From Pseudomonas sp. HN11 (GTDB lineage Bacteria > Pseudomonadota > Gammaproteobacteria > Pseudomonadales > Pseudomonadaceae): DNA of 64,000 nucleotides. Within the stretch, counting starts at the first letter, position 1, and every line of letters starts with the position of its first letter. This document shows, piece after piece, positions 9,890 to 18,721 of the stretch. The position numbers and the translations under genes were made by a program. The DNA lies in contig NZ_CP089985.1 of NCBI RefSeq assembly GCF_021390155.1, positions 3,483,001 through 3,547,000 on the forward strand, given 5' to 3'. The notes below the pieces were generated by a model. It had not been told where the DNA came from, ran no database searches, and was given only the letters and a program-made list of their open reading frames with translations.

Positions 9890-10501
9890 TTACGCGGCAG
9901 CGAACAATTGTTCGTTGATCAGTACGTTGGCGTCGCTCAGGGATTTGCTGCGAACCTCATCACCATAAGCCAGGCCTTCGGCACGTACGATTTCAATGTC
10001 GGTAATACCAAGGAAGCCGAACAGCAGTTTCAGATAGCCTTCATGGGCGGCACCGGAGGCTTGACCTGCGTGCAGGCCACCGGCCGTGGACACGATGATG
10101 ACTTTCTTGTTGCCGCACAGGCCTTCCGGGCCGGCTTCGCTGTAGCGGAACGTCTGGCCGGCGACGGCAATGCGGTCGATCCAGGCTTTCAATTGAGTGG
10201 GAATGGTGAAGTTGTACATCGGTGCGCCGACAACCACTGCATCGGCGGCGAGAAATTCTGCCAGCGACGACGCGCTCAGTTCAGCCTCATGCTTTTGCGC
10301 GGCATCACGCAATTCTGCGGCGGTGCCCAGAGCGCCCAAAGTCGCGCCAGAGAAGTGGTTGATGCCTTCGCCGGCCAGGTCACGGTAAGTCACTTCCACA
10401 CCTGGCTCCGCCGCTTGCCAGGCCTTGACCACACCAGCGCTGAGCTGACGGGACGCCGAGTTGTCGCCGAGGATGCTGGAATCGATATGCAACAGTTTCA
10501 T
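9890..10501 (-). CDS. azoR: FMN-dependent NADH-azoreductase AzoR
   Basis: Flavodoxin-like quinone/azo reductase, 203 aa, the usual size. It opens [18 protein letters not shown], where the phosphate-binding [10 protein letters not shown] loop binds FMN, and carries the [17 protein letters not shown] and STAGGLHAG motifs. It reduces quinones, nitro and azo compounds with NAD(P)H in the cytosol. Start ATG at 10501 has GGAGA a few bases upstream; the frame extends further upstream but without family similarity. An AraC-type gene lies 119 bp upstream in the same direction and may regulate it. Confidence 0.93.
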   Translation of the reverse strand: MKLLHIDSSILGDNSASRQLSAGVVKAWQAAEPGVEVTYRDLAGEGINHFSGATLGALGTAAELRDAAQKHEAELSASSLAEFLAADAVVVGAPMYNFTIPTQLKAWIDRIAVAGQTFRYSEAGPEGLCGNKKVIIVSTAGGLHAGQASGAAHEGYLKLLFGFLGITDIEIVRAEGLAYGDEVRSKSLSDANVLINEQLFAAA

Positions 10502-10620
10502 GCGGGATCTCCAAGTGAGGATCGCAACGTGGCGATCAAGTGGGGTTGATCCTACAGGTGATTCGAATAAACGATTAGACGGCTGAAATGCGACTGTTTG
10601 TCCTGCTGGCAGGACAGCGC

Positions 10621-11547
10621 CTAATGAGACGACACATAGATCGATGCCGACGTCGGTGCAGGCAGCGCATAGGTACGCTTCATCCACTGGATCTCTTCCT
10701 GTGGCGTACGCCCGAAGAAACGCTTGAACTCTCGACTGAACTGCGACGCGCTTTCATAGCCGACCTTGGCACAGGCCGAAGCGGCGGTGATGTCGCTGCG
10801 CAGCATCAGCAGGCGCGCCTGGTGCAGGCGCGTGGACTTGAGGTACTGCATCGGCGAGGTGTCGGTGACAGTGCGAAAATGCGCGTGAAAACTGGGCACG
10901 CTCATCATCGCTTCATTGGCCAACGCCTCTACGTCAAGGGGCTGGTCATAGCATCCATGGATCTTGCGAATTGCCCGCGCCACCTTGCCGAACTGGCCCT
11001 GGCGATTCAACGCGGCGCGCATCGAACCTCCTTGTTCGCCCGTGATGATCCGGTAGTAGATCTCGCGCATCAGCGCCCGACCCAGTATGTGCGCATCCAT
11101 CGGCACGCTCATGGCCTCCAGGAAGCGCAGCAACGACTCGCTGAGTAAATCATCCATGGGCGATGAGTACATGCCTCGCGGCTTGGCCTCGACCAGTTCC
11201 GCACACTCATCCAGCGCCACCATCAGCTCCGCCGCGAGGGTGAAGTCCAACCGCAGGTACACCGCGAGCATGGGTTCGGCGTCGCTTGCGTCGGTCTCCA
11301 TGGTAAAGGGAACCGGCACCGACACCACCAAGTAGTGCTGAGCGTCGTAGAGGTAAATTTCGTCCCCCAGATAACCACGCTTGCGTCCCTGGCAGACGAT
11401 CACGATGCCGGGGTCGTACAGCACCGGCACCCGATGCAACGGCCGGTTTGAGCGCAGGAAGCGCACGTCATCGAGGGCGCTCAGGTTATAGCCCTCGACA
11501 GGCGCCAGGCGGCCCATCAACTCAATGATTCTGTCTGTACGGTCCAT
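10621..11547 (-). CDS. AraC-family transcriptional regulator
   Basis: 308-aa regulator with an N-terminal AraC_N cupin-like ligand domain (about residues 15-170) and a C-terminal double helix-turn-helix of the HTH_18 type (about 195-295, with [16 protein letters not shown] in the second HTH). It belongs to the group around E. coli YqhC, which senses aldehydes. It is divergent from an aldehyde dehydrogenase (157-bp gap) and co-directional with azoR; control of either or both is inferred from position. Confidence 0.86.
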   Translation of the reverse strand: MDRTDRIIELMGRLAPVEGYNLSALDDVRFLRSNRPLHRVPVLYDPGIVIVCQGRKRGYLGDEIYLYDAQHYLVVSVPVPFTMETDASDAEPMLAVYLRLDFTLAAELMVALDECAELVEAKPRGMYSSPMDDLLSESLLRFLEAMSVPMDAHILGRALMREIYYRIITGEQGGSMRAALNRQGQFGKVARAIRKIHGCYDQPLDVEALANEAMMSVPSFHAHFRTVTDTSPMQYLKSTRLHQARLLMLRSDITAASACAKVGYESASQFSREFKRFFGRTPQEEIQWMKRTYALPAPTSASIYVSSH

Positions 11548-11704
11548 GGTGGCGGGCCTCAGGGTAAAACCTCACGGTACCTCGCAACCTGTGTCGATGC
11601 TACGGACTTATAGGAATAGGCAATCAGCACATTGGAATGGATATTCGTTCAACCCGCGCAGTTCCGTAGCCTGAAACAGCACGTTCAGCCCTCGGAGATT
11701 ACGC

Positions 11705-13084
11705 ATGCTTATCGTCTACAACCCTGCCACCGGTGAAGAAGTCGGCCGTGTCGACAAGAATACCGCGGACGACGTCAGAGCCGCCATCGACCGTGCCTGC
11801 GCCGCTTTCCCGCAATGGTCGTCCAGGCTCGCCAAGGACCGCAGTGACATCCTGCGCCGCTGGCACGACGCAGTTAAGGCCGACAAGGAAGCCTTCGCCG
11901 AACTGCTCTGTCGCGAAAACGGCAAATGCCTCAGCGAAGCCCGCGGCGAAATCGACTACGGCCTGGGCTTTATCGAGTGGTACGCCGAGGAAGCCAAGCG
12001 CGTATACGGCGACACCATCCCCACCCACGACCGCAATGCCAACATCGTGGTGACCAAGGAAGCCATCGGCCCCGTCGCCGCTATCACGCCGTGGAATTTC
12101 CCCTTCATGATGATCACCCGCAAGGTCGCCACAGCCCTGGCGGCCGGTTGCACCATGGTGATCAAGCCCGCCGAAGATACTCCACTGACCGCCTTCAAGT
12201 TGCTGGAATACGCACGCAAGGCCGGGATAGAGGAAGGCGTACTGGAGGTGGTGGTGGGCGACCCCAAGGTAATCGGCCTGATCCTCACGGGCGACCCGCG
12301 CATCCGCAAAATCTCGTTCACCGGCTCAACCGGCGTCGGCAAACTGCTCGCCGCACAATGCGCGGCGAGCATCAAGAAGATGACCCTGGAACTGGGGGGC
12401 AACGCGCCGTTTATCGTGTTCCAGGATGCCAACCTGGATGAGGCGGTGAAAGGGCTGGTCAGCGCCAAGCTGCGTAACTCGGGCCAGGTGTGCATCTCAC
12501 CGAACCGGATCTTTGTGCAGCACAGCATCCTCGAAGACTTCATCAAGCGCGTGAAGCACGCCGTGGCCATGATCGAAGTGGACCAAGGCCTGCGTGAAGA
12601 CTTTGTGGTCGGCCCGTTGGTCAATCAACTGGGTTTCGACAAGGTCGTGCGCCTGGTGGAAGACGCCAAGGCCGCTGGCGCCAAGGTATTGATGGGCGGC
12701 AAACCCCACGCCAAGGGCGGCCTGTTCTACGAGCCGACGGTGTTGACTGGCTTGCGGGATGATTCCCCCCTGGCGACCGAGGAAATCTTCGGGCCGGTGT
12801 TCGCAATCTATTCGTTCAAGGACGAAGAGGAAGTAATCGCCCGCGCCAACCAGACTGAATTCGGCCTGGTCGCCTACGCCTACACCCGCGCACTGGGGCG
12901 GTCGTTGCGTCTGTCGCGCCAGTTGGAGGCCGGTATGGTGATTCTCAACTCCGGGTCGGTGGGCACGGCATCCGTGCCGTTTGGCGGGATCAAACAGTCC
13001 GGTTATGGCCGGGAAGGCAGCTACTACGGGATCGAAGAGTACGTGCATGTGAAGTATGTGTTGATGGCCGGCGCACAGTTCTAG
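11705..13084 (+). CDS. NAD(P)-dependent aldehyde dehydrogenase (SSADH-like)
   Basis: 459-aa aldehyde dehydrogenase closest in style to succinate-semialdehyde dehydrogenases. The Rossmann motif FTGSTGVGK is followed by the general base E229 in ELGGN and the catalytic cysteine C263 in SGQVCISPNRI, 34 residues apart as in the superfamily. The protein begins directly at VYNPATGEE, so it is slightly short at the N-terminus. A perfect terminator follows. The divergent AraC-type regulator suggests aldehyde-inducible expression. The true aldehyde cannot be told from sequence. Confidence 0.88.
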   Translation: MLIVYNPATGEEVGRVDKNTADDVRAAIDRACAAFPQWSSRLAKDRSDILRRWHDAVKADKEAFAELLCRENGKCLSEARGEIDYGLGFIEWYAEEAKRVYGDTIPTHDRNANIVVTKEAIGPVAAITPWNFPFMMITRKVATALAAGCTMVIKPAEDTPLTAFKLLEYARKAGIEEGVLEVVVGDPKVIGLILTGDPRIRKISFTGSTGVGKLLAAQCAASIKKMTLELGGNAPFIVFQDANLDEAVKGLVSAKLRNSGQVCISPNRIFVQHSILEDFIKRVKHAVAMIEVDQGLREDFVVGPLVNQLGFDKVVRLVEDAKAAGAKVLMGGKPHAKGGLFYEPTVLTGLRDDSPLATEEIFGPVFAIYSFKDEEEVIARANQTEFGLVAYAYTRALGRSLRLSRQLEAGMVILNSGSVGTASVPFGGIKQSGYGREGSYYGIEEYVHVKYVLMAGAQF

Positions 13085-13102
13085 GCAGACCTGCCGAAAA
13101 AA

Positions 13103-13132
13103 GCCAGCACCCACCAGGTGCTGGCTTTTTTT
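13103..13132 (+). terminator. Rho-independent terminator
   Basis: GCCAGCACC (13103-13111), CACCA loop, GGTGCTGGC (13117-13125), then seven T. The stem is also flanked by A residues on the left, so it may work in both directions. Confidence 0.93.
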
Positions 13133-13195
13133 CTGGTGGATTTGCACACGCCAGACGCGGATAGTTCGTCCCACTGACAGGACACTAGGTTGATC

Positions 13196-14104
13196 ATGCA
13201 AGACCTCAACGACCTCTACTATTTCGCTAAAGTCGTGGAAGCCGGCGGTTTCGCGGCGGCCGGGCGTATGTTGGGCATTCCAAAGTCCAGGCTGTCGCGG
13301 CGCATCGCCGAGCTGGAGGAACGCCTCGGCGCGCGCCTGCTGCAACGCACCACTCGCCAATTGACCCTCACTGCCGTCGGCGAACGCTACCTGCGTCACT
13401 GCCAGGCGATGCTGCTGGAAGCGGAAATGGCCGATGAGGCCGTGGCCAGCATGTCCAGTGAACCCCGCGGGCGACTGCGGGTGAGCTGCCCGGTCGGCAT
13501 GGCTCAGCACATTCTGCCGGAGATGGTGGCTGGATTTCTTGCGGCTCATCCCCAGGTGCAGCTGGAAATGACCTTGGTCAACCGCCGTGTCGACTTGGTC
13601 GCCGAGGGCATCGATGTCGCCCTTCGCGTGCGCGAACTGGGCGATGAAGACCCGTTGCTGGTGACCAAACGCCTGCGCCAGGCCCAGACCGTGCTGGTGG
13701 CCAGCCCTGCGCTGATGATCGGGCGCCAGGTGGCGACCCTGGAGGACCTCAGGCAGTTACCGATCCTCGGTGCACTGGAGGCGGATCGCCTGGTGCATCA
13801 ACGCATTCTCGACCCTCATGGCAACGCCCACGACCTGGCGATGGAAGCTCGTCTGGGTATCGACGACTTTATCGTGCGCAAAGCCAGCGCCATCATGGGC
13901 CTGGGCTTCACCGTTCTGCCGATGATGTACTGCGAAGAGGAATTGGCCAGCGGCCGGCTCGTGCAACTGCTGCCGGAATGGTCCTTGCCAGGCGGCTGGC
14001 TGCAAGCGGTGTATCCGCATCGCCGGGGCGTATTGCCGGCCATTCGGGCCTGGATCGATTACCTGGAAGAAGGTTTCAAAGGCTGTGGAGATCGACTGCT
14101 ATGA
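13196..14104 (+). CDS. LysR-family transcriptional regulator
   Basis: 302-aa LysR-type regulator. Winged helix-turn-helix at residues 1-60 (DLYYFAKVVEAGGFAAAGRM...KSRLSRR) and a periplasmic-binding-protein-like effector domain from about 90 onward. ATG 13196 is chosen over TTG 13190 because AGG lies 7-8 nt upstream. The stop codon overlaps the start of the next gene in an ATGA arrangement, so the two are translationally coupled. Ligand unknown. Confidence 0.9.
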   Translation: MQDLNDLYYFAKVVEAGGFAAAGRMLGIPKSRLSRRIAELEERLGARLLQRTTRQLTLTAVGERYLRHCQAMLLEAEMADEAVASMSSEPRGRLRVSCPVGMAQHILPEMVAGFLAAHPQVQLEMTLVNRRVDLVAEGIDVALRVRELGDEDPLLVTKRLRQAQTVLVASPALMIGRQVATLEDLRQLPILGALEADRLVHQRILDPHGNAHDLAMEARLGIDDFIVRKASAIMGLGFTVLPMMYCEEELASGRLVQLLPEWSLPGGWLQAVYPHRRGVLPAIRAWIDYLEEGFKGCGDRLL

Positions 14105-14457
14105 GGATGACCGACGAAGACGTCGCCACGTTCTGCCTGAGCCTGCCGGGCGCGCGGGAAGACTACAAATGGGGTGGCGTACGGGTGTTTTCGATTGCAG
14201 GCAACAAGATGTTCGCATTGCAGAACCTGCGCGGAGAGTCGCTGGCGTTCAAGGTCGACAAGGAGCTGTTCCTCGGCCATGTGGACCGCCCCGGCATTCA
14301 CCCGGCGCCGTATTTGGCGCGGGCGCAGTGGATCATCATGAATACGCCCTACCCGCTGGGCGCTGAGGAATTGCGTGGCTTGCTGCTGCGTTCCCACCAG
14401 TTGGTAGTGCGCAAGCTGCCCAAGCGCACGCAGATCGGGTTGTTGCTAGAGCACTGA
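14101..14457 (+). CDS. MmcQ/YjbR family DNA-binding-fold protein
   Basis: 118-aa protein of the MmcQ/YjbR family: opening MTDEDVATFCLSLPGARED, then KWGGVRVFSI, FKVD and the C-terminal LLRSHQLVVRKLPKR. The fold resembles a CyaY-like domain; biochemical function is not known. The start codon overlaps the stop of the LysR gene (ATGA). The 3' end overlaps the convergent DUF1294 gene by 12 bp. Confidence 0.88.
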   Translation: MRMTDEDVATFCLSLPGAREDYKWGGVRVFSIAGNKMFALQNLRGESLAFKVDKELFLGHVDRPGIHPAPYLARAQWIIMNTPYPLGAEELRGLLLRSHQLVVRKLPKRTQIGLLLEH

Positions 14458-14829
14458 GAGCAAGGTGCCACCGAGGAACAGCTGGTCCAGCCAGAACACC
14501 TGATGCAGCAACACGATCAGCCAGAACAACACCTGATAAGACACCTTGCGCGTCTTGTGCCGGAACACCTGCTGGGCAATCAACGCACCCGGCCAGCCGC
14601 CTGCCAGCTCTACGGCATGGAGAATATTTTCCGGGGTGCGCCAACTGTCGGTGCGCGCCTTGCGCTTGTCACTCCAGTACAAGAAGAATGCGATCACACT
14701 GACCAGGCCATAGGCCGCCAGCGGGATCACGGTCTCGCCGCGCTGCCACACCAATACCGAACCCAACAACGGCGCCGCACACAGCAGCACAAAGAACGCC
14801 GCCTTCAAGCGTGGGTGCTGGATCATCAT
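14446..14829 (-). CDS. DUF1294 membrane protein
   Basis: 127-aa protein with a DUF1294 C-terminal module (WSDKRKA...[31 protein letters not shown] followed by two hydrophobic segments). Two further hydrophobic segments occupy residues 8-50, giving four membrane spans. Unlike many DUF1294 proteins it has no N-terminal cold-shock domain. The start codon overlaps the uppP stop (ATGA), indicating an uppP-DUF1294 operon. Function unknown. Confidence 0.85.
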   Translation of the reverse strand: MMIQHPRLKAAFFVLLCAAPLLGSVLVWQRGETVIPLAAYGLVSVIAFFLYWSDKRKARTDSWRTPENILHAVELAGGWPGALIAQQVFRHKTRKVSYQVLFWLIVLLHQVFWLDQLFLGGTLLSVL

Positions 14830-15656
14830 GCCTTGGCCGCCGCCCAGTCGATCCAGCCGAGCTGCCAGGTCGCCAGGATCAGTAGGCCGAACGCGATGCG
14901 GTACCAGGCAAACACGGCGTAGCTGTGGCTGGCAATGAACTTGAGCAGGCCTTTCACCGCGATCATCGCGAAGATGAACGAAGTCACAAAGCCAATGACG
15001 AACACCGGCAGGTCCGCAGGCTGGAACAGGTCGCGGTACTTGTAGCCCGAATACACCGCCGCACCGACCATGGTCGGCATTGCCAGGAAGAACGAGAATT
15101 CGGTGGCGGTCTTGCGTGACAGACCAAAGAGCAGGCCGCCAATAATGGTCGCGCCAGAACGCGAAGTGCCGGGGATCATCGCCAGGCACTGGGCCAGGCC
15201 AACCTTGAGCGCATCTTTCCAGGTGATGTCATCCACGGTTTCGGCGTGCACTTCATGCTCGCGGCGCTCGGCCCACAACATGATGATGCCCCCCACCACC
15301 AGCGCCGTGGCCACGGTGATCGGGTTGAACAGGTAATGGTGAATCAGGTCGGCGAAAATCACCCCCAGTACCACCGCAGGCACGAAGGCGATCAACAGAT
15401 TGCCGGTAAAGCGCTGGGCCTTGCGCTGAGTCGGCAGGCCGCTGACCACTTCGAAAATCTTGCCACGAAATTCCCACACCACCGCCAGGATCGCGCCCAG
15501 CTGGATGATGATATTGAACGCGTTGAAGCGGTCGCCGGTAAAGTCGAGCAAGTCGGCAACGATGATCTGGTGGCCGGTGCTGGAAATCGGCAGGAACTCG
15601 GTCAGCCCCTCCACAACGCCAAGAATCAAAGCCTGTATGGCGGTCCAAAAATCCAT
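14826..15656 (-). CDS. uppP: Undecaprenyl-diphosphatase UppP (BacA)
   Basis: Inner-membrane enzyme that dephosphorylates undecaprenyl pyrophosphate to recycle the lipid carrier for peptidoglycan and O-antigen. 276 aa, polytopic. Signature motifs are [14 protein letters not shown] (E16, E20, H29) and [10 protein letters not shown] near residue 170. Overexpression of this family gives bacitracin resistance. It is the first gene of a two-gene leftward unit with the DUF1294 protein. Confidence 0.96.
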   Translation of the reverse strand: MDFWTAIQALILGVVEGLTEFLPISSTGHQIIVADLLDFTGDRFNAFNIIIQLGAILAVVWEFRGKIFEVVSGLPTQRKAQRFTGNLLIAFVPAVVLGVIFADLIHHYLFNPITVATALVVGGIIMLWAERREHEVHAETVDDITWKDALKVGLAQCLAMIPGTSRSGATIIGGLLFGLSRKTATEFSFFLAMPTMVGAAVYSGYKYRDLFQPADLPVFVIGFVTSFIFAMIAVKGLLKFIASHSYAVFAWYRIAFGLLILATWQLGWIDWAAAKA

Positions 15657-15875
15657 GCTTCCCCCAAAGGTCTTGCTCTATGGCAAGCCTTGTTGATCTT
15701 TTTAATGGTTCACTGACGACAAGACACGGTGTTGAGTTTCAACCCTGGCCTGCAAAAATCTTGTGAAAAATCAGACAGTACTCAGGTTTTCCGAATACAG
15801 GCCGAAAGCCTATCAGACAAGTCGGAAAAGTCGATGCAGCACCCACAATTATAAAAAGCACGGAGTGACAGGACG

Positions 15876-17510
15876 ATGAACAGTTTGCGCAATATGTCGA
15901 TCAGCCGGCGCCTGTGGCTGATCCTGATAGTCGCCGTGCTGATGCTGCTGGCCCTGGGTTTGCTGATGCTCAAACAGATCCACGACGACCTGTACCAGGC
16001 CAAGCGCCAGCAGACTCAACATGTGGTCCAGACCGCCAGCGGGATCCTGACGTTTTATCACAGCCTCGAAACCACTGGCGTGATGACCCGCGACGCCGCC
16101 CAGAAACAAGCCTTGAGCGTGGTACGCAGCTTGCGCTACGACCATGACGACTATTTCTGGATCAATGACCTCACCCCCGTGATGATCATGCACCCGGCCA
16201 ACCCAAAGCTCGACGGCCAGAACCTCTCGGCGATCCGCGACCCCGACGGCTTTGCCGTGTTCAACGAGTTCGTGATCCTGGCCAAGGCCAAGGGCGCTGG
16301 CATCGTCAACTATCGCTGGCCGAAGCCGGGCGCCGAAGCGCCGGTGGCCAAGACCTCGTATATCCAACTGTTCGAGCCGTGGGGCTGGATCATCGGTTCC
16401 GGCGTCTACGTGGATGATGTGCAGGCCGAGTTCAGCGGCCAGGTCTGGAAAGCCTCATTGATCGGACTGGGGATCGCGCTGGTAATGGCGCTGCTGGTCT
16501 TACTGATTGCGCGCAGCATCGTGCGTCCCTTGCAGGATGCAGTGAACGCCATGGGTAATATCGCCAGCGGCGAAAGCGACCTGACCCGCAGCCTCGATAC
16601 CCACGGCAGGGACGAAGTCACTCAATTGGCCCAGCACTTCAACAGTTTTACCGCCAAGTTGCGCCAGGTGGTGGGCCAATTGCAGGTGTGCGCCAACGCC
16701 CTGGGGCAGTCCTCCCAGGAACTGGGCAGCAACGCGACCCAGGCCCATGACCGCAGCCAGCAACAGTCGCAGCAGATGGAGCTGGTGGCCACCGCCATCA
16801 ATGAAGTTACCTACGGTGTGCAGGACGTGGCCAAGAACGCCGAGCACGCCGCCAGCGAAATGCGCGACGCCCAGGCCCAGGCCCAACAAGGCCAGGTAAA
16901 TATCGACAGCAGCCTGCAGCAGATCGACCAGCTCTCCGGCACCATCAGTCAGGCGGTGGAAGTCATCCGAACCCTGTCTGCCGAAAGCACCCAGATCGGT
17001 AGCGTGCTCGAAGTGATCCGCTCCATTGCCGACCAGACCAACCTCCTCGCGCTTAACGCTGCGATTGAAGCAGCCCGCGCCGGCGAACAAGGCCGCGGCT
17101 TCGCCGTGGTGGCCGATGAAGTGCGGCTGCTGGCCCAGCGCACGCAAAAATCCACGGCCGAAATCCAGGGCATGATCGAACGCCTGCAGGGCCACTCGGA
17201 AGCCGCGGTCAAGGTGATCAGCGATAGCCACAGCGCCTCGCAACTGACCATCGAACAAGCCGGCCAGGCCGGCGCCAGCCTGACCGCCATCGGTCAGGCG
17301 CTGCACAACCTCAATGGCCTCAACGCCTCGATTGCCAGCGCCACCCTGCAACAGGCTCACGTGGTGGAAGACATCAATCAGAACGTTACCCAGGCTGCCG
17401 GGTTGTCCCACAGCACGGCGCTGGCGGCGGAGCAGTCGAGTGTGGCGAGTGCGCATTTGCACGGCCTGAGCGAAGAGCTCGACGGCCTTCTGCGTCAGTT
17501 CAAGGTCTGA
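15876..17510 (+). CDS. Methyl-accepting chemotaxis protein with single Cache domain
   Basis: 544-aa chemoreceptor. First membrane helix at residues 12-32; periplasmic single-Cache sensor (about 35-185, with [17 protein letters not shown] and [12 protein letters not shown]); second helix about 188-210; HAMP domain after RSIVRPL; then the coiled-coil signalling domain with the hairpin tip [19 protein letters not shown] and [12 protein letters not shown]. Single-Cache receptors usually bind small organic acids or quaternary amines; the ligand is not determined here. It sits alone, with no che genes near. Confidence 0.94.
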   Translation: MNSLRNMSISRRLWLILIVAVLMLLALGLLMLKQIHDDLYQAKRQQTQHVVQTASGILTFYHSLETTGVMTRDAAQKQALSVVRSLRYDHDDYFWINDLTPVMIMHPANPKLDGQNLSAIRDPDGFAVFNEFVILAKAKGAGIVNYRWPKPGAEAPVAKTSYIQLFEPWGWIIGSGVYVDDVQAEFSGQVWKASLIGLGIALVMALLVLLIARSIVRPLQDAVNAMGNIASGESDLTRSLDTHGRDEVTQLAQHFNSFTAKLRQVVGQLQVCANALGQSSQELGSNATQAHDRSQQQSQQMELVATAINEVTYGVQDVAKNAEHAASEMRDAQAQAQQGQVNIDSSLQQIDQLSGTISQAVEVIRTLSAESTQIGSVLEVIRSIADQTNLLALNAAIEAARAGEQGRGFAVVADEVRLLAQRTQKSTAEIQGMIERLQGHSEAAVKVISDSHSASQLTIEQAGQAGASLTAIGQALHNLNGLNASIASATLQQAHVVEDINQNVTQAAGLSHSTALAAEQSSVASAHLHGLSEELDGLLRQFKV

Positions 17511-17517
17511 GCGCAAC

Positions 17518-17544
17518 GGCGGTGATTTGTTTACAATCACCGCC
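17518..17544. promoter_or_regulatory. Perfect hairpin between the chemoreceptor gene and pnuC
   Basis: GGCGGTGATT (17518-17527), 7-nt loop TGTTTAC, AATCACCGCC (17535-17544). It lies 7 nt after the chemoreceptor stop and 26 nt before the pnuC start, and is followed by a C-rich tract rather than T. It may be a terminator for the upstream gene or an operator / leader structure for pnuC. Confidence 0.5.
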
Positions 17545-17570
17545 CTCTCCCACTCTCCCAAGGAATCACC

Positions 17571-18134
17571 ATGTCCGGGCTTGAACTGTTCGCCGCCGCC
17601 CTCGGGGTGATTGCCGTGTGGCTGACCGTCAAGCAAAACCCCTGGTGCTGGCCCATCGGGCTGGTGATGGTGTTGCTGTACACCTGGGTGTTCTTCGACG
17701 TGAAACTCTATTCCGACATGTTGTTGCAGGTGGTCTACGCCGCGTTGCAAGTCTACGGTTGGTGGCAGTGGACCCGTGCCGGCGAGGTCAAGCAAGGACG
17801 TCAGGTCACCAGCCTCGGTGTCCCGGCGATCATGGCCAGCCTGGCGGTGGGCGCAGTCGGCAGCCTGCTGCTCGGTGCTGCCATGGCCCACTGGACGGAC
17901 GCGGCCCAGCCCTGGCTCGACGCTGCCCTCACCGGCTTCAGCCTGGTGGCGCAGATGTGGATGGCGCAAAAACGCGTGCAGTGCTGGCCTCTCTGGATTG
18001 CAGTGGACGTGATTTTCGTCGGGCTGTTCCTCTACAAAAGCCTCTACCTCACCGCCGCGCTCTATGCGCTGTTCACCGTGATCGCCGTGCAAGGCTGGCG
18101 CGAATGGCGCGCCGACCCGGCGTTGCACGCATGA
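17571..18134 (+). CDS. pnuC: Nicotinamide riboside transporter PnuC
   Basis: 187-aa inner-membrane protein with about seven hydrophobic helices and the PnuC hallmarks WCWPIGLVMVLLY, LQVYGWWQW and CWPLWIAVD. It imports nicotinamide riboside by facilitated diffusion that is trapped by intracellular phosphorylation. The trapping kinase is encoded next, overlapping by ATGA. AAGGAATCACC before the ATG gives a good ribosome-binding site. Confidence 0.93.
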   Translation: MSGLELFAAALGVIAVWLTVKQNPWCWPIGLVMVLLYTWVFFDVKLYSDMLLQVVYAALQVYGWWQWTRAGEVKQGRQVTSLGVPAIMASLAVGAVGSLLLGAAMAHWTDAAQPWLDAALTGFSLVAQMWMAQKRVQCWPLWIAVDVIFVGLFLYKSLYLTAALYALFTVIAVQGWREWRADPALHA

Positions 18135-18652
18135 AGGTGGTAGTGTTGGCCGGCCCCGAGTCCAGCGGTAAAAGTTGGCTATCGTCGGAGTTGCAGGCCC
18201 ATTTCGGTGGATTGATGGTGAGTGAATACGTACGCTATTTCATCGATGATCATCAACGTGACACCACTCTGGCCGACATCCCGGCCATCGCCCGTGGCCA
18301 ACTGGCCTGGGAAGACGCCGCTCGCGCCCGGCAGCCTGAACTGCTGATCCTCGATACCCACCTGCTGACCAACAAACTCTGGAGCCAGACCCTGTTCGGC
18401 GCCTACCCGGCCTGGCTCGACAGCGAATTGCTGGCGCGCCACTACGACCTGCACCTGTTGCTATCGCCGGAGGATGTGGAATGGACCGCAGACGGCCAAC
18501 GCTGCCAACCGGACCTCGCGGATCGCCAGGCGTTTTTCCAGGCCAGTCTGAACTGGATGCGCCAGCACCAGCAGCCAGTGGTGGTGGTCGGTGGAGACTG
18601 GACACAACGCCGCGCCACAGCTTTCTCCGCTGTGGCGAAGTTGCTGGCCTAG
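18131..18652 (+). CDS. NadR-like ribosylnicotinamide kinase (AAA ATPase)
   Basis: 173-aa P-loop protein that matches the C-terminal kinase module of NadR without the adenylyltransferase or DNA-binding modules. Walker A GPESSGKS is at residues 8-15; SEYVRYF and LLILDTHLLTN follow as in NadR. It should phosphorylate nicotinamide riboside to NMN and so drive PnuC uptake. The start codon overlaps the pnuC stop (ATGA), which supports a coupled two-gene NAD salvage unit. Confidence 0.87.
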   Translation: MKVVVLAGPESSGKSWLSSELQAHFGGLMVSEYVRYFIDDHQRDTTLADIPAIARGQLAWEDAARARQPELLILDTHLLTNKLWSQTLFGAYPAWLDSELLARHYDLHLLLSPEDVEWTADGQRCQPDLADRQAFFQASLNWMRQHQQPVVVVGGDWTQRRATAFSAVAKLLA

Positions 18653-18721
18653 CGACCGACCATCGGGTCAACGCAGTCTATCGCCCTGCCCGCCAGTCAA
18701 CCCACTAAAGGAGACTGGCCC

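Noticed and set aside
17518..17544. NAD-sensing riboswitch before pnuC
   Set aside because: The leader has only one short hairpin and is under 55 nt, too small for a known riboswitch class.
16500..18128. 542-codon ORF opposite the chemoreceptor and pnuC
   Set aside because: Spans two clear genes and their gap on the opposite strand; shadow of codon bias.
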